Positions 33,606 through 42,416 are shown, numbered from the stretch's first letter. The stretch: DNA of 47,070 nt from a bacterium (GCA_021823825.1 JAKANJ010000001.1:1-47070); one strand, 5' to 3'. Notes: generated by a model from the letters alone, not told the origin. Made by a program: numbers and translations.

Positions 33606-35144
33606 TTATCGCATCTCCTGCGGTCGGTATGCGAGAGCTTCAAGAATATGAGATTCAGTAATATCTGTTGACCCATCGAGGTCTGCAATTGTTCGTGCAA
33701 CCTTGAGTGTTTTGTGGTGCGCTCGCGGCGAGAGTTTAAGCTGTTCTGCGGAGGTATTAAATAATGTGCGCAGTTTTGGAGTTAAAATAATAAATTGTTC
33801 AATATCATTTGCACGCATCTCGCTGTTTGTTGTGATTGCTCGTTTATGATTGGCGAAGCGCAGTGCCTGGCGAGCGCGCGCCTGCGAAACCCTGTTACGA
33901 ACATCTATTGTTGATTCCCCTTTTTGTGTGTTTGAAAGTTTTTCATGACTCATATGAGAAACTTTCGCCCAAAGCTCAATGCGGTCAACGATTGGACCTG
34001 ATATTTTGCGCGTGTAGGATGCCAGCGTTCCCGGCATGCAGGTGCAACGCTCCTCACTGCCATATTTTCCGCACGGGCACGGGTTCATTGCTGCAATTAA
34101 TATGAAACGTGCGGGAAATGTCTCAAACCCTTTGCTTCTTGTTATTCGGATGTGGCCCTCCTCAAGAGGCTCACGAAGAGACTCGATAACGCGACGGTCA
34201 AACTCTGGAAACTCATCAAGGAAGAGAACACCTCGGTGTGCAAGGGTTATTTCTCCTGGTTTTGGTATCGCTCCACCCCCAATCACTGAAGGGTATGAAG
34301 CGGTATGGTGTGGTGCACGAAGTGGTGGTCTAACAATAATGTCCTCACGTAATGTTCCCGCAACCGAATGAATTCCTGTAACCTCGAGTGACTGTTCTTC
34401 TAAAAGATCTGGCAGAAGGTGGGGGAACGCTTGTGCAAGCATTGTTTTTCCTGTGCCGGGTGGTCCCCACATTGCAATATTGTGATTCCCTGCTGCCGCT
34501 ATCTCTAATGCTCGTTTAGTAAACTCTTGTCCCTTGATATGTTCAAAATCTACCATAGTTTCATCCTTGTATGTTTCCTGTTTAAGAGAGGGCGAATGAA
34601 TGTACGGCTTAATCTCAAAAGTTTTCTTTTTATCAAGATGGTCAATGACTTCACGGAGGGTGTTGGCCGGGTAAATCTGAATGTCAGCCACCAGTGACGC
34701 CTCTCGTGCGTTTGCTGTTGGGACAAAGATACTTGTAAGACCTACATCTTTTGCTCTGTGGGCAAGGAGTAAGGTTCCATGAATAGGACGAAGCGAGCCA
34801 TCAAGAGAAAGTTCCCCTAGAAACATTTTTTCGCTTGGGTCAAAGCCAATTTCGCCGGAAGCGTTAAGGTAGGCAAGCGCTATTGCGAGGTCGTAATGCG
34901 ACCCCTCTTTTTTGAGCTCAGCAGGAGCAAGGGAAATGACAATTTTCTGGTTCTTTTGCTTCGGTGAAGTAAACCCAGAGTTTTTTATTGCAGCGCTGAC
35001 TCTATCTTGAGATTCATCTACCGACGTGCTGGGAAGGCCCACTAACGAAAAAGCATGCAGACCTCGCGATAGGTCTACTTCAACATCTACAATATGAGCA
35101 ACAAGTCCAACTATCTGAGCAGAATACAGTTTGGAAAACTGCAT
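33606..35144 (-). CDS. comM: YifB/ComM-family Mg-chelatase-like AAA+ ATPase
   Basis: ComM is a hexameric helicase that promotes branch migration during natural transformation. The 512 residues contain the N-terminal YifB domain (MQFSKLYSAQIVGL ... LVGLPSTSVDESQDRV), Walker A MWGPPGTGKTML, Walker B region VLFLDEFPEF, the AAMNPCPCGKYG cysteine motif and the C-terminal ARARQALRFANHKRA helix. A competence role fits the pilB gene in the same window. The dksA-like gene ends 6 bp upstream, so the two may be cotranscribed. Confidence 0.94.
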   Translation of the reverse strand: MQFSKLYSAQIVGLVAHIVDVEVDLSRGLHAFSLVGLPSTSVDESQDRVSAAIKNSGFTSPKQKNQKIVISLAPAELKKEGSHYDLAIALAYLNASGEIGFDPSEKMFLGELSLDGSLRPIHGTLLLAHRAKDVGLTSIFVPTANAREASLVADIQIYPANTLREVIDHLDKKKTFEIKPYIHSPSLKQETYKDETMVDFEHIKGQEFTKRALEIAAAGNHNIAMWGPPGTGKTMLAQAFPHLLPDLLEEQSLEVTGIHSVAGTLREDIIVRPPLRAPHHTASYPSVIGGGAIPKPGEITLAHRGVLFLDEFPEFDRRVIESLREPLEEGHIRITRSKGFETFPARFILIAAMNPCPCGKYGSEERCTCMPGTLASYTRKISGPIVDRIELWAKVSHMSHEKLSNTQKGESTIDVRNRVSQARARQALRFANHKRAITTNSEMRANDIEQFIILTPKLRTLFNTSAEQLKLSPRAHHKTLKVARTIADLDGSTDITESHILEALAYRPQEMR

Positions 35145-35150
35145 AAAGCT

Positions 35151-35510
35151 TTACCCTTCTCGATGAGCGATGCAGGTGACTGCGGCAGGGTTAGCACGGA
35201 GACGAGCTTCCTCAATCTCTTCTTTGCAAACTCGACAAAGTCCATAGGTACCAAGCTCTATCCTTGTAAGTGCAGCATCAATTTCCATCAGGCGTGCCTC
35301 AAGCTCAACCTCAACTGCGGCATTTCCTTCAAACTCTTCTATGCTATCAGCAACATCATTTGGGTCTGCAGTTGGATTATTTAAATCTGGAGCGGAGGGT
35401 TCCCAGTCACCCTTAATCTCCGGATTTTTGTGCGCAATGCCGGTGAGCTCTCCCTCAATGCGCGCTTTTTCTTTAAGAAGCAGTTTTTTGTAGTCTGATG
35501 TATTTTTCAT
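35151..35510 (-). CDS. DksA/TraR-type zinc-finger protein
   Basis: The 119-residue product has an N-terminal coiled-coil hairpin (KKLLLKEKARIEGELTGIAH ... EVELEARLMEIDAAL) and a C-terminal zinc site CRVC-x(16)-C-x2-H. DksA/TraR proteins enter the RNA polymerase secondary channel and tune initiation. The start at 35510 (MKNTSDYKK) is chosen over an in-frame ATG 42 nt upstream because TACACT (35518-35523, minus strand) sits 7 nt before it and the extra residues are atypical. Confidence 0.88.
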   Translation of the reverse strand: MKNTSDYKKLLLKEKARIEGELTGIAHKNPEIKGDWEPSAPDLNNPTADPNDVADSIEEFEGNAAVEVELEARLMEIDAALTRIELGTYGLCRVCKEEIEEARLRANPAAVTCIAHREG

Positions 35511-35563
35511 ACGGTACAGTGTACCCCGACGGTTGTTCAAAAACAAGCGCACCTTACGAGAAA

Positions 35564-36598
35564 TTATTTTTGCAGAAGCTGAATAATTTTCCCAAGTGAA
35601 GTTGGGCTACTGGTTATTACAATTGTGCTGTTGTCTGCAAACGCATATGCCACAATACCTCCCGGCATGTTCCCCAATACGCGTGCATCCTTGCCTCCAA
35701 TAATTAAGTCTATAAATTTTGCAGTGTTTGGTACCGTGGATTCAATTTTCGTCCCAAAAATATTATCAAAACCTTGGGCGAGAGACGGTTCCCATGCAAG
35801 CATTGCTGCCCGTCCTATGTCCGGATCAGAAACCTTCAAAATTATAAATGATGCTGGCACGCCACCCTTTTCTCCTATAAGGCCGAACATAAAAGGTGCT
35901 TCAAGTGATGGAATGATACTGCTGGGGGCAAGTGCTCCCATAAAACTAAGAACGCGACTTGAAGAAGCGGCCGGCCCAGCAAGTCCCGTTGTGTCTACAG
36001 AGGGGTTTTCCGAGAAATAAAAATTTCTGATTGACCCTTCGGGGAGACTTGCCGTACGGTCAACCGAGATCATCGCTGCAATGTGCGCAGGCGTTTCATC
36101 GGTAAGCGCAAAACGCTTCTCGGATTGAGGAAGGAGAAGGGCTTGTGCCAGTATGGGGACAGGCACAGGGGCCGTAGTTGTTGCCGTTGGCGTTGTTGAG
36201 GTAGGGCCTCCAAAACCTAAAAATCCCGATGTTGGAAGAGAGATCTTTGAAATGTTTGTGGCAACAAGTTTATAGACAATTCTCCCCGCAATAAGAATAA
36301 GAACGATGAGGATGACGATAAATACTCTCCCGTGACGTTTTGGTGCGGGAGGGGTCGCTTCAGCCTGCGCCTGTTTTGCTGCAAGGGCTTCTGCGCGAAG
36401 GCGCTCTTGTTTTTTCGCCTCCGCAAGTGCAATTGAGGCAACTGTTTCTTTTTGCTTCGTTATAACTTCAGCAATATCATTTTTCATTGTGCGAAGAATG
36501 GGTATTGTAGGTGAACTGTCTTTTCCTGGCGTGGTCGGCGGAGTGCCTTCGTATGTGCCAGGCTTGAGTACTGGGCTTGTCTCAGTAGTAGGTTCCAT
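35564..36598 (-). CDS. Single-pass membrane protein, function unknown
   Basis: The 344-residue product (from MEPTTETSP) has a disordered Pro-rich start, an Ala/Lys/Glu coiled segment (about 40-82), one membrane helix (about 92-112) and a roughly 200-residue extracytoplasmic domain containing LLLPQSEKRFALTDETP and LGNMPGGIVAYAFADNSTIV. No family is recognised. TATAAT (36605-36610, minus strand) is 6 nt before the ATG at 36598, deciding against the longer start at 36616. It may be cotranscribed with dksA. Confidence 0.78.
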   Translation of the reverse strand: MEPTTETSPVLKPGTYEGTPPTTPGKDSSPTIPILRTMKNDIAEVITKQKETVASIALAEAKKQERLRAEALAAKQAQAEATPPAPKRHGRVFIVILIVLILIAGRIVYKLVATNISKISLPTSGFLGFGGPTSTTPTATTTAPVPVPILAQALLLPQSEKRFALTDETPAHIAAMISVDRTASLPEGSIRNFYFSENPSVDTTGLAGPAASSSRVLSFMGALAPSSIIPSLEAPFMFGLIGEKGGVPASFIILKVSDPDIGRAAMLAWEPSLAQGFDNIFGTKIESTVPNTAKFIDLIIGGKDARVLGNMPGGIVAYAFADNSTIVITSSPTSLGKIIQLLQK

Positions 36599-36651
36599 AT
36601 ATCTATTATAACGCAAATATATTTTGCAACAAATATTATATTGACGTACAG

Positions 36652-36711
36652 AGACCTAGCGAATACTAAAAACCCGATGCATGCATCGGGTTTTTAGTAT
36701 TCGCTAGGTCT
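36652..36711. terminator. 60-bp perfect palindrome ending the NYN-domain gene
   Basis: All 60 bases form one perfect palindrome (30-bp arms, centre GATGCATGCATC), beginning AGACCTAGCGAATAC. It includes CCCGATGCATGCATCGGG followed by T5 in both directions, so it can terminate either strand. The outer edge overlaps the TAG of the leftward NYN gene. Confidence 0.85.
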
Positions 36712-37306
36712 AAACCTTTTCGTTTGATCCTTCTTTTGGGCGACGCGTTGCTTGTCTGCGCCCACGACGCGATCCACTTTCTCCACCAGGGTTCCCCCCA
36801 CGGAAGCCAAGAAGGTATTTCCTTGGGTCGTCGCACATATCAATAAAGTCATCGCTTGCTTCACGAAGCCGTCCTGATGCAGAACGACCAAAGGTGATTA
36901 CTTCAACCTGTGTTCCCATATATTTTAAATATTCCACAAGTGGAACAAAGTCGCCATCTCCCGAGGCGAGGACAACGCAGTCTACTTTTGAGGCCAGACG
37001 AATTGCATCAACGGCGATACCAACATCCCAATCGCCCTTCTTTGCACCACCAAAAAAGATCTGTAAATCCTTAGTTTTTGTCTCAATTCCAAGGTTGTTG
37101 AGTGCTTCAAAAAATGGTTTCTCCTCTTCTGTTTCTGTGGTGATAACGTATGCGATCGCACGAATGAGATGTCTTCCCGCGACGGCCTCTTTGAGCACCG
37201 CACCAAAGTTTACTTTGGCTCCATAGAGATTGCGAGCACTGTGGTAAAGGTTTTGTGTATCAATGAGCATCGCAACGCGTTGCTCTTTCTGTTTAATGAC
37301 TGCCAT
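36710..37306 (-). CDS. NYN/LabA-like PIN-fold protein (putative RNase)
   Basis: The 198-residue protein carries the NYN (DUF88/LabA) fold with the expected acidic residues: Asp16 in AMLIDTQNLY, Asp residues in DWDVGIAVDAIRLA and SGDGDFVPLVEYL. Such proteins are metal-dependent ribonucleases or RNA-turnover regulators. A basic Gly/Arg-rich tail (GGESGSRRGRRQATRRPK) could bind RNA. It is leftward and monocistronic, with a strong terminator at its end. Confidence 0.87.
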   Translation of the reverse strand: MAVIKQKEQRVAMLIDTQNLYHSARNLYGAKVNFGAVLKEAVAGRHLIRAIAYVITTETEEEKPFFEALNNLGIETKTKDLQIFFGGAKKGDWDVGIAVDAIRLASKVDCVVLASGDGDFVPLVEYLKYMGTQVEVITFGRSASGRLREASDDFIDMCDDPRKYLLGFRGGNPGGESGSRRGRRQATRRPKEGSNEKV

Positions 37307-37502
37307 ATATAACTAGGTATAATAATTAGCTGTTTCGCTCGCGCTTCAAAAAATATCATTTTGTACACGGGCTCCCTGCTGTTAGTAAAAAATTTTAACT
37401 TACGATTACTTATGAAAAACAAAAATTCTATTCAAAATTAAATTTCATTAAAACAAGAACAAAGCTTTTCCAGTAAATAGTATTGCACATCAACGAAAAA
37501 AC

Positions 37503-37538
37503 AAAAAGCCCGATTCGTAGTAACGAATCGGGCTTTTT
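37503..37538. terminator. Terminator downstream of rpsO
   Basis: A5, GCCCGATTCGT / ACGAATCGGGC with a 4-nt loop and T5. It directly follows the rpsO stop on the minus strand. Confidence 0.88.
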
Positions 37539-37544
37539 GCAGGT

Positions 37545-37808
37545 TTACTTCAAGCCAATTTTCTTTACAAGAGTTTCGTAACGATCTTTGCTCTTGCGCT
37601 TAAGGTAGTTCAAGTGTGTACGACGATTTGCAACCATTTGAAGTAATCCGCGACGAGAGTGGTTGTCCTTGCGGTTCTTTTTCAAATGAAGGGCAAGTTC
37701 ATCAATTGACTTGGATAAAACAGCTACCTGAGCCTCTGGAGAACCAGTGTCGGTGGCATGAATTTGAACCTTCTTTATAATATTGTGCTTTTGCTTCGTT
37801 GTTACCAT
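37545..37808 (-). CDS. rpsO: 30S ribosomal protein S15
   Basis: Primary binder of the central domain of 16S rRNA. The 87 residues from MVTTKQKHNIIKK match the family length and contain TGSPEAQVAVLS and KDNHSRRGLLQMVANRRTHL, the S15 signature. A 31-residue upstream extension in frame is rejected on family length. The weak TATTGT 7 nt before the ATG suggests a leaderless mRNA, which would leave no room for the S15 autoregulatory leader known from other bacteria. Confidence 0.97.
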   Translation of the reverse strand: MVTTKQKHNIIKKVQIHATDTGSPEAQVAVLSKSIDELALHLKKNRKDNHSRRGLLQMVANRRTHLNYLKRKSKDRYETLVKKIGLK

Positions 37809-37914
37809 TAGGTATACAATAGCATATCTTGCCCCAAATTGCAATACCCTTGCTGATAAGGCTGCATTTGGTCCACTTGGGGGAGGTGTCGATAATAGCA
37901 CCTAAATTATAGGA

Positions 37915-38163
37915 CTAAATTTCGTTGTCGCCGTTGGGGATAATCTCTATACCCCCTATGTCCTTGAGCTCTTTTGAAAATTCATCGTGAGGCTCTTCAC
38001 GGACAGGCTTATCTACTTTGTTTTCAAGGAAAATACCCTGCTTTGCAAGAGCATTAATTGCACCCGCCGTGCTTTCCTTTGGGGTAGTTTTATCCGTGTC
38101 GTCTGCGTCGTCGCTCAAATTTCGTGATTCGGAGAAGAGGATATCGTCGTCTTTGGGATTCAT
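37915..38163 (-). CDS. Small acidic protein (82 aa), function unknown
   Basis: The product (MNPKDDDILFSESRNLSDDA and on) is hydrophilic, Asp/Glu-rich and probably disordered, with no domain recognised. TAGAAT lies 7 nt before the ATG, the same leaderless pattern as its neighbours. It is upstream of rpsO on the same strand (106 bp) and divergent from the xer gene. Confidence 0.6.
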   Translation of the reverse strand: MNPKDDDILFSESRNLSDDADDTDKTTPKESTAGAINALAKQGIFLENKVDKPVREEPHDEFSKELKDIGGIEIIPNGDNEI

Positions 38164-38266
38164 GATATGTATTCTATCGTAATTGATTTTATTTTACAAA
38201 GCAACAGCGCTACGGGCTCTCCCGCCGACAGTAATATCTTGCTATACTAGTTATGTAGTGTGCCCC

Positions 38267-38302
38267 ATGAGCGCTATTTGTTCCCCTAAGCCTTTCTTTT
38301 GA
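38267..38302 (+). CDS. Possible 11-codon upstream ORF abutting the xer gene
   Basis: ATG at 38267 encodes MSAICSPKPFF and stops at TGA (38300-38302), immediately followed in the same frame by the xer ATG at 38303. It may be a translational-coupling leader, or an N-terminal extension if UGA is read through. A TATGTA hexamer lies 9 nt before this ATG and TATACT at 38243-38248. Confidence 0.35.
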   Translation: MSAICSPKPFF

Positions 38303-39247
38303 ATGAAAACAACGTCGCACAACATTCCTTCAACTCCGCTTGGCGTATTTGTACGGCAATATTTAGAGTATCTCGAAATAGAGCGTGGGCGCAGTCTCAA
38401 AACGATAGAAAATTATGAACGATACCTCGCTCTTTTTTTAGCCATGAGTGGTGTCAAAACGCCAGGTGATATTACGGATGATGTCATCCGCTCTTTTCGA
38501 TTGGCGCTCAATAGGCAGGAAGCGGGAATTCACGATGGTCGGAGAGAAACAATTAAAAAGAAAACACAAAACTATTATCTGATCGCATTAAGAAGTTTTT
38601 TAAAGTATTTACGAAAACGAGGAGTTGAATCATACGCTCCCGAACGAATTGAACTCGCCAAGGTTTCTGAGCGAACTATTGATTTGGTAACGACACCTGA
38701 TCTGCACCGGCTTCTTTCTGCTCCTGATACGAGCACCCTAAAAGGGTTACGAGACAAGGCTATTTTGGAATTATTCTTTTCAACAGGATTGCGACTTTCT
38801 GAATTGTGTTCGCTCTCGCGCGATATTGATCTTGGCCGCGAAGAAATATCAGTGCGCGGAAAAGGGGAAAAAGTTCGTGTTGTTTTTATCTCAGATGATG
38901 CAAAAAATGCAATCATAGAATACCTCAAAAAAAGAAAAGATATGGATGATGCGCTTTTTGTGCAAGAAAGTAAGCGTGCGCGCGAAGATGGTTCTATTCG
39001 TCTTACGCCACGCTCTGTTGAACGAATGGTAAAATACTATGCGGCAAAAGCGGGAATTATGGACAAGGTAACGCCCCATATTTTACGACATAGTTTTGCA
39101 ACGGACTTGTTGTATAACGGCGCTGATATCCGCTCAGTGCAAATGATGCTCGGGCATTCAAGTATTTCAACAACGCAGATTTATACACATATCACTGATA
39201 ACGAACTTCGAAACGTGCATAAAAAGTTTCACGGAAAGAGACGTTAA
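38303..39247 (+). CDS. xerA: XerC/XerD-type tyrosine recombinase
   Basis: Site-specific recombinase that resolves chromosome dimers at dif. The 314-residue protein has a SAM-like N-terminal core-binding domain (about 12-107) and the catalytic domain with Arg164 (TGLRLSEL), Lys188, His259, Arg262 (HILRHSFAT), His285 (LGHSSISTTQIYTH) and nucleophile Tyr294, all intact. Only one Xer gene is in the window, so a single-recombinase XerA-like system is possible but not shown; the symbol is tentative. It is followed 14 bp later by xth. Confidence 0.92.
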   Translation: MKTTSHNIPSTPLGVFVRQYLEYLEIERGRSLKTIENYERYLALFLAMSGVKTPGDITDDVIRSFRLALNRQEAGIHDGRRETIKKKTQNYYLIALRSFLKYLRKRGVESYAPERIELAKVSERTIDLVTTPDLHRLLSAPDTSTLKGLRDKAILELFFSTGLRLSELCSLSRDIDLGREEISVRGKGEKVRVVFISDDAKNAIIEYLKKRKDMDDALFVQESKRAREDGSIRLTPRSVERMVKYYAAKAGIMDKVTPHILRHSFATDLLYNGADIRSVQMMLGHSSISTTQIYTHITDNELRNVHKKFHGKRR

Positions 39248-39261
39248 GTTATACTGATTTC

Positions 39262-40029
39262 ATGAAACTTATTTCTTGGAACGTAAATGGTTTGAGGGCA
39301 GTAGTACGAAAAGAACGATTCCTTCCGCTGTTTCAGGGAAAGCCAGATATTATCTGCCTTCAAGAGGTGAAGGCAGAGGCAGAACAGCTTCCCGAAGATG
39401 TACGAAATATCCCGGGCTACCATTCGTACTTCACCCATTCAAAAGGACGAAAAGGCTACAGTGGAGTCGCTGTATATTCTCGTGTCGAGCCGGAAAAAGT
39501 AGAGTACGGCATGGGTATTTCTCGCTTTGATGACGAGGGTCGGATAATTGTCCTTTATCTTAAGGACACGGTGATTCTCAATGTTTATTTCCCAAACGGC
39601 GGAGGCGGCCCAGAGCGGCTACAATATAAGCTTGATTTTTATGACGCTTTTCTCGATTTTATTGAAAAGTTGCATAAGCGAGGCAAGCATATTATTTTTT
39701 GCGGTGATGTAAACACCGCACACGAAGCAGTTGACTTGGCTCGACCGAAAGAAAACGAAAACCACACAGGGTTTCTTCCTGAGGAACGTGCCTGGATAGA
39801 TGAAGTTATCTACCATGGATATGTTGATACATTTCGTACGCTTCATCCACACACGCGCGATGCATATAGCTATTGGGACATGAAAACTGCGGCACGAGAC
39901 AGAAATGTTGGCTGGCGTATTGATTATTTTTTTGTAAGTCCTGAGCTTGTAGGAAAAGTACAAAAGGCAGAGATCCTTTCCTCGTACGAGGGTTCAGACC
40001 ACTGCCCTATTGTGCTCGAACTTTTGTAA
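39262..40029 (+). CDS. xth: Exodeoxyribonuclease III / AP endonuclease
   Basis: EEP-family enzyme that cuts DNA at abasic sites and trims 3' ends. The 255 residues show SWNVNGLRA (Asn), the catalytic Glu in ICLQEVKAE, the GYSGVAVYS segment, the FCGDVNTAHE metal/catalytic motif, WRIDYFFVS and the final GSDHCPIVLEL. TATACT (39250-39255) lies 6 nt before the ATG, indicating its own leaderless start despite the short gap to xer. It is convergent with cca (1 bp gap). Confidence 0.96.
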   Translation: MKLISWNVNGLRAVVRKERFLPLFQGKPDIICLQEVKAEAEQLPEDVRNIPGYHSYFTHSKGRKGYSGVAVYSRVEPEKVEYGMGISRFDDEGRIIVLYLKDTVILNVYFPNGGGGPERLQYKLDFYDAFLDFIEKLHKRGKHIIFCGDVNTAHEAVDLARPKENENHTGFLPEERAWIDEVIYHGYVDTFRTLHPHTRDAYSYWDMKTAARDRNVGWRIDYFFVSPELVGKVQKAEILSSYEGSDHCPIVLELL

Positions 40030-40030
40030 G

Positions 40031-41500
40031 CTATTTTACTCCGTGACGTTTGCGGATAATTGAAAGCTCCCCCTCTTCTGCTTCTTCTTTTTTCTCCTTC
40101 CCTTCTTCTCCTAACTTTTTTAGTTCTTCAGTGGGGAGTTTCGCAAGTTCACGTGTGCGTTTCACGAGAAACGTTTCCATATTATTTTCTGGATTATCCA
40201 ACACCTCTTCAAGAAGAGCATGCAAGATGTAGCCAAGTCGAGGACCAGGTTTTTCTCCTGTAACTTCCATGACTTTTACTCCATCAACCTTGAGCATCCC
40301 CACAGAAATGGGTGCGCGCATGGCCTCTTCAATCATTGCTTCATATTTGCGCAAACGATAAGGCGCTTCTTTTGGGCGGCCCATACCGATGCGATCACAT
40401 GCACGAACATTCATGAGGCTCCAGACATTGTCGGGACCAACATTTTTAACAATGCGGCGAACAGCAGAAAGAGTAATTTTTTCAATATCTGAAAAGAAAA
40501 GATGGTATCGCACAAGCGATGAAACAACTTCAACAATTTTTTGAGGATATTTAAGACGCTTAAGAATTTTTTCTGTTACTTTTCCTCCCACCACATCATG
40601 CCCGTAGAATGTCCAATTCTTTTTTTCCTCTGACCACCTGCGTGTCTCAGGTTTAGAAATGTCGTGAAACAGGGCCGCGAGACGAACGTGGAGCGGCCAA
40701 TTTCTGTCTGCAGAGTGTTGTAGTGCGCGGATGTTATGTTCCCAAACGTCATAAATATGGTCGCCGTTTTGTTCAACACCAATTCCCTGCTCCAGCTCAG
40801 GAACAATATATTTGAGCAAGCCAAGCTTTTGACACACGACTACGCCCATCATTGGGTTCTTTGTCATCAGCATTTTAGTGAATTCATCACGGATACGTTC
40901 CATTGAAATTTGTTTCAAGTCTGAAGCTTTTTCAATAATTGCATTTTGAGTATCAAGCTCGATAGTAAATCCAAGATCGGTAGACAGACGAACGGCTCGT
41001 AAAAGGCGCAGGGCATCTTCCCCAAAACGTTCAAGGGGGTTTCCCACCGTGCGAAGAACTTTATCTTCAATGTCCTTTATGCCACCAAATATGTCCTTTA
41101 TCTGTCCTTTAGAATCATCATAGGCAATAGCATTGATAGTAAAATCTCTACGCTTTAGATCATCTTCTAGTTTCCCGTGAAACGTTACTGTGTCAGGACG
41201 GCGTTTGTCAGAGTATGCCCCTTCTGTGCGGTAAGGAGTAACTTCAATAACTTTTAGGGTGCTATCCTCTGTTTCATTAACAATGCCAACTGTACCATAG
41301 TCATTTTCATAAAATGTTTCACTAAAGAGTGATTGGATTTCTTCAGGTTTCGCATTTGTCGTCACATCCCAGTCCTTAGGGCTTATGTTTTGTAAGATAT
41401 CACGAACACAGCCACCTACGAGGTATGCCTCAAAACCTGCTTTTCGCAAAGTAGATGTTACATGTGAAACTTCTTTTGGGATTGGGTAGGAGATTTCCAT
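40031..41500 (-). CDS. cca: CCA tRNA nucleotidyltransferase with HD domain
   Basis: Adds or repairs the 3' CCA end of tRNAs. The 489 residues contain the class II nucleotidyltransferase core: LVGGCVRDIL, the DWDV metal site, RRDFTINAIAYD, and FGEDALRLLRAVRLS, then an HD phosphohydrolase domain (LAALFHDISKPETRR) and an acidic Lys/Glu tail. Three of the four tRNAs just downstream lack an encoded CCA, so the enzyme is required for them. Three parS-like sites lie within or at the start of the gene. Confidence 0.94.
   Translation of the reverse strand: MEISYPIPKEVSHVTSTLRKAGFEAYLVGGCVRDILQNISPKDWDVTTNAKPEEIQSLFSETFYENDYGTVGIVNETEDSTLKVIEVTPYRTEGAYSDKRRPDTVTFHGKLEDDLKRRDFTINAIAYDDSKGQIKDIFGGIKDIEDKVLRTVGNPLERFGEDALRLLRAVRLSTDLGFTIELDTQNAIIEKASDLKQISMERIRDEFTKMLMTKNPMMGVVVCQKLGLLKYIVPELEQGIGVEQNGDHIYDVWEHNIRALQHSADRNWPLHVRLAALFHDISKPETRRWSEEKKNWTFYGHDVVGGKVTEKILKRLKYPQKIVEVVSSLVRYHLFFSDIEKITLSAVRRIVKNVGPDNVWSLMNVRACDRIGMGRPKEAPYRLRKYEAMIEEAMRAPISVGMLKVDGVKVMEVTGEKPGPRLGYILHALLEEVLDNPENNMETFLVKRTRELAKLPTEELKKLGEEGKEKKEEAEEGELSIIRKRHGVK
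40158..40173. promoter_or_regulatory. parS-like site 1 (inside cca)
   Basis: CGTTTCACGAGAAACG matches the ParB consensus TGTTTCACGTGAAACA at 13 of 16 positions and keeps the GTTTC/GAAAC inverted arms. Confidence 0.5.
41169..41184. promoter_or_regulatory. parS-like site 2 (inside cca)
   Basis: AGTTTCCCGTGAAACG matches parS at 13 of 16 positions. Confidence 0.5.
41456..41471. promoter_or_regulatory. parS-like site 3 (start of cca)
   Basis: TGTTACATGTGAAACT matches parS at 13 of 16 positions, close to the cca start codon. Confidence 0.5.
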
Positions 41501-41579
41501 CTATCGTTTGGTTAACACAGAAAGCATAGCTTTTTTTTTGCGTTTTGACCACTTTTACTGTACAGTTACTCAATCACAT

Positions 41580-41651
41580 GCCCTTGTGGTGAAATGGATA
41601 TCATATCGGTCTTCGAAACCGGCGTTCCAGGTTCGAATCCTGGCAGGGGCA
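41580..41651 (+). tRNA. tRNA-Arg (anticodon TCG)
   Basis: Acceptor GCCCTTG pairs with CAGGGGC; anticodon loop CTTCGAA within CGGT/ACCG gives TCG; T-arm CCAGG-TTCGAAT-CCTGG. The discriminator is A and CCA is not encoded. It lies 79 bp from the cca start, divergent. A terminator-like hairpin at 41659-41684 follows, which is also the start of an 86-bp repeat. Confidence 0.95.
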
Positions 41652-41656
41652 CAAGG

Positions 41657-41742
41657 CGAAAAACCTCCCCTGCGGGAGATTTTTCAGCACTTGTGCCAGG
41701 CGGAGCGATGTTTTGTTAGCAAACAAAACCGCGAGCCGGGGT
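41657..41742. repeat. 86-bp direct repeat, copy 1
   Basis: Identical to 41797-41882, 140 bp away. It contains CCTCCC-CTGC-GGGAG flanked by A and T runs (terminator-like) and an inverted repeat GTTTTGTT / AACAAAAC (41710-41717 and 41722-41729). It starts 6 bp after tRNA-Arg(TCG). Confidence 0.9.
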
Positions 41743-41796
41743 AGCGAGTTTGTGTGAGCGACGGCGAACGCAAAACTCGTGACCACAAGAATATCA
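41743..41796. repeat. Spacer hairpin with loop TGAGCGACGGCGA
   Basis: Between the two 86-bp copies, GAGTTT and AAACTC pair around TGAGCGACGGCGA (41755-41767). The same 13 bases occur at 42610-42622 as the loop of a hairpin with unrelated but complementary arms (AACTTA / TAAGTT). Confidence 0.65.
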
Positions 41797-41882
41797 CGAA
41801 AAACCTCCCCTGCGGGAGATTTTTCAGCACTTGTGCCAGGCGGAGCGATGTTTTGTTAGCAAACAAAACCGCGAGCCGGGGT
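41797..41882. repeat. 86-bp direct repeat, copy 2
   Basis: Exact copy of 41657-41742; the two diverge immediately outside these limits. Confidence 0.9.
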
Positions 41883-42345
41883 CAGGAAGTGGTTACTTTG
41901 AGGTCTTGCAATATTTGAACGTGTCGGATCGCCATACATTCTGGGATTTTTAGTAGGGTATACCCGTGATCATGCTGCTATTTAGTGGAAGTGGTAAATT
42001 CTTGTGATTATAGTGGTTTCTCCCCCGTGTGTGGTTTTCTGTTATAACTTGGCGATATTGGTGTATCTACTGCTTTATAAGCTGGAATCTAAAATGAAAA
42101 ACGGTGTTTTAGCGATAAGTATATTTCTATAAATAAAAACGAATGAAACAAGGCGCCAACAGCTAAATATTAATTTTTGCTAGGTAAATAAAGGATATTT
42201 TCCGTGCTAGCACTTTTGCTAATTCCCCTGTCTGTCTGATTATAATAAATACACAAGCAGTTTGTATATAAATAAGCAATTTATAATCAAAGAACGCCTC
42301 TTCCAAAAAAATAAAAAAAATGTATAGTATATCAGTAGAAAGCTT
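41883..42345. other. Gene-free interval before tRNA-Gly
   Basis: 463 bp of AT-rich sequence with no ORF, repeat or RNA fold that I can support. A TATAGT at 42323-42328 may be the -10 of tRNA-Gly. Confidence 0.5.
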
Positions 42346-42416
42346 GCGGGTATGGTTTAGTGGTAGAATGCGTCCTTGCCAAGGACGAGACGGGAGTTCG
42401 ATTCTCCCTACCCGCA
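42346..42416 (+). tRNA. tRNA-Gly (anticodon GCC)
   Basis: Acceptor GCGGGTA pairs with TACCCGC; anticodon loop TTGCCAA within CGTCC/GGACG gives GCC; T-arm GGGAG-TTCGATT-CTCCC. CCA is not encoded. A palindromic terminator follows directly. Confidence 0.96.
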
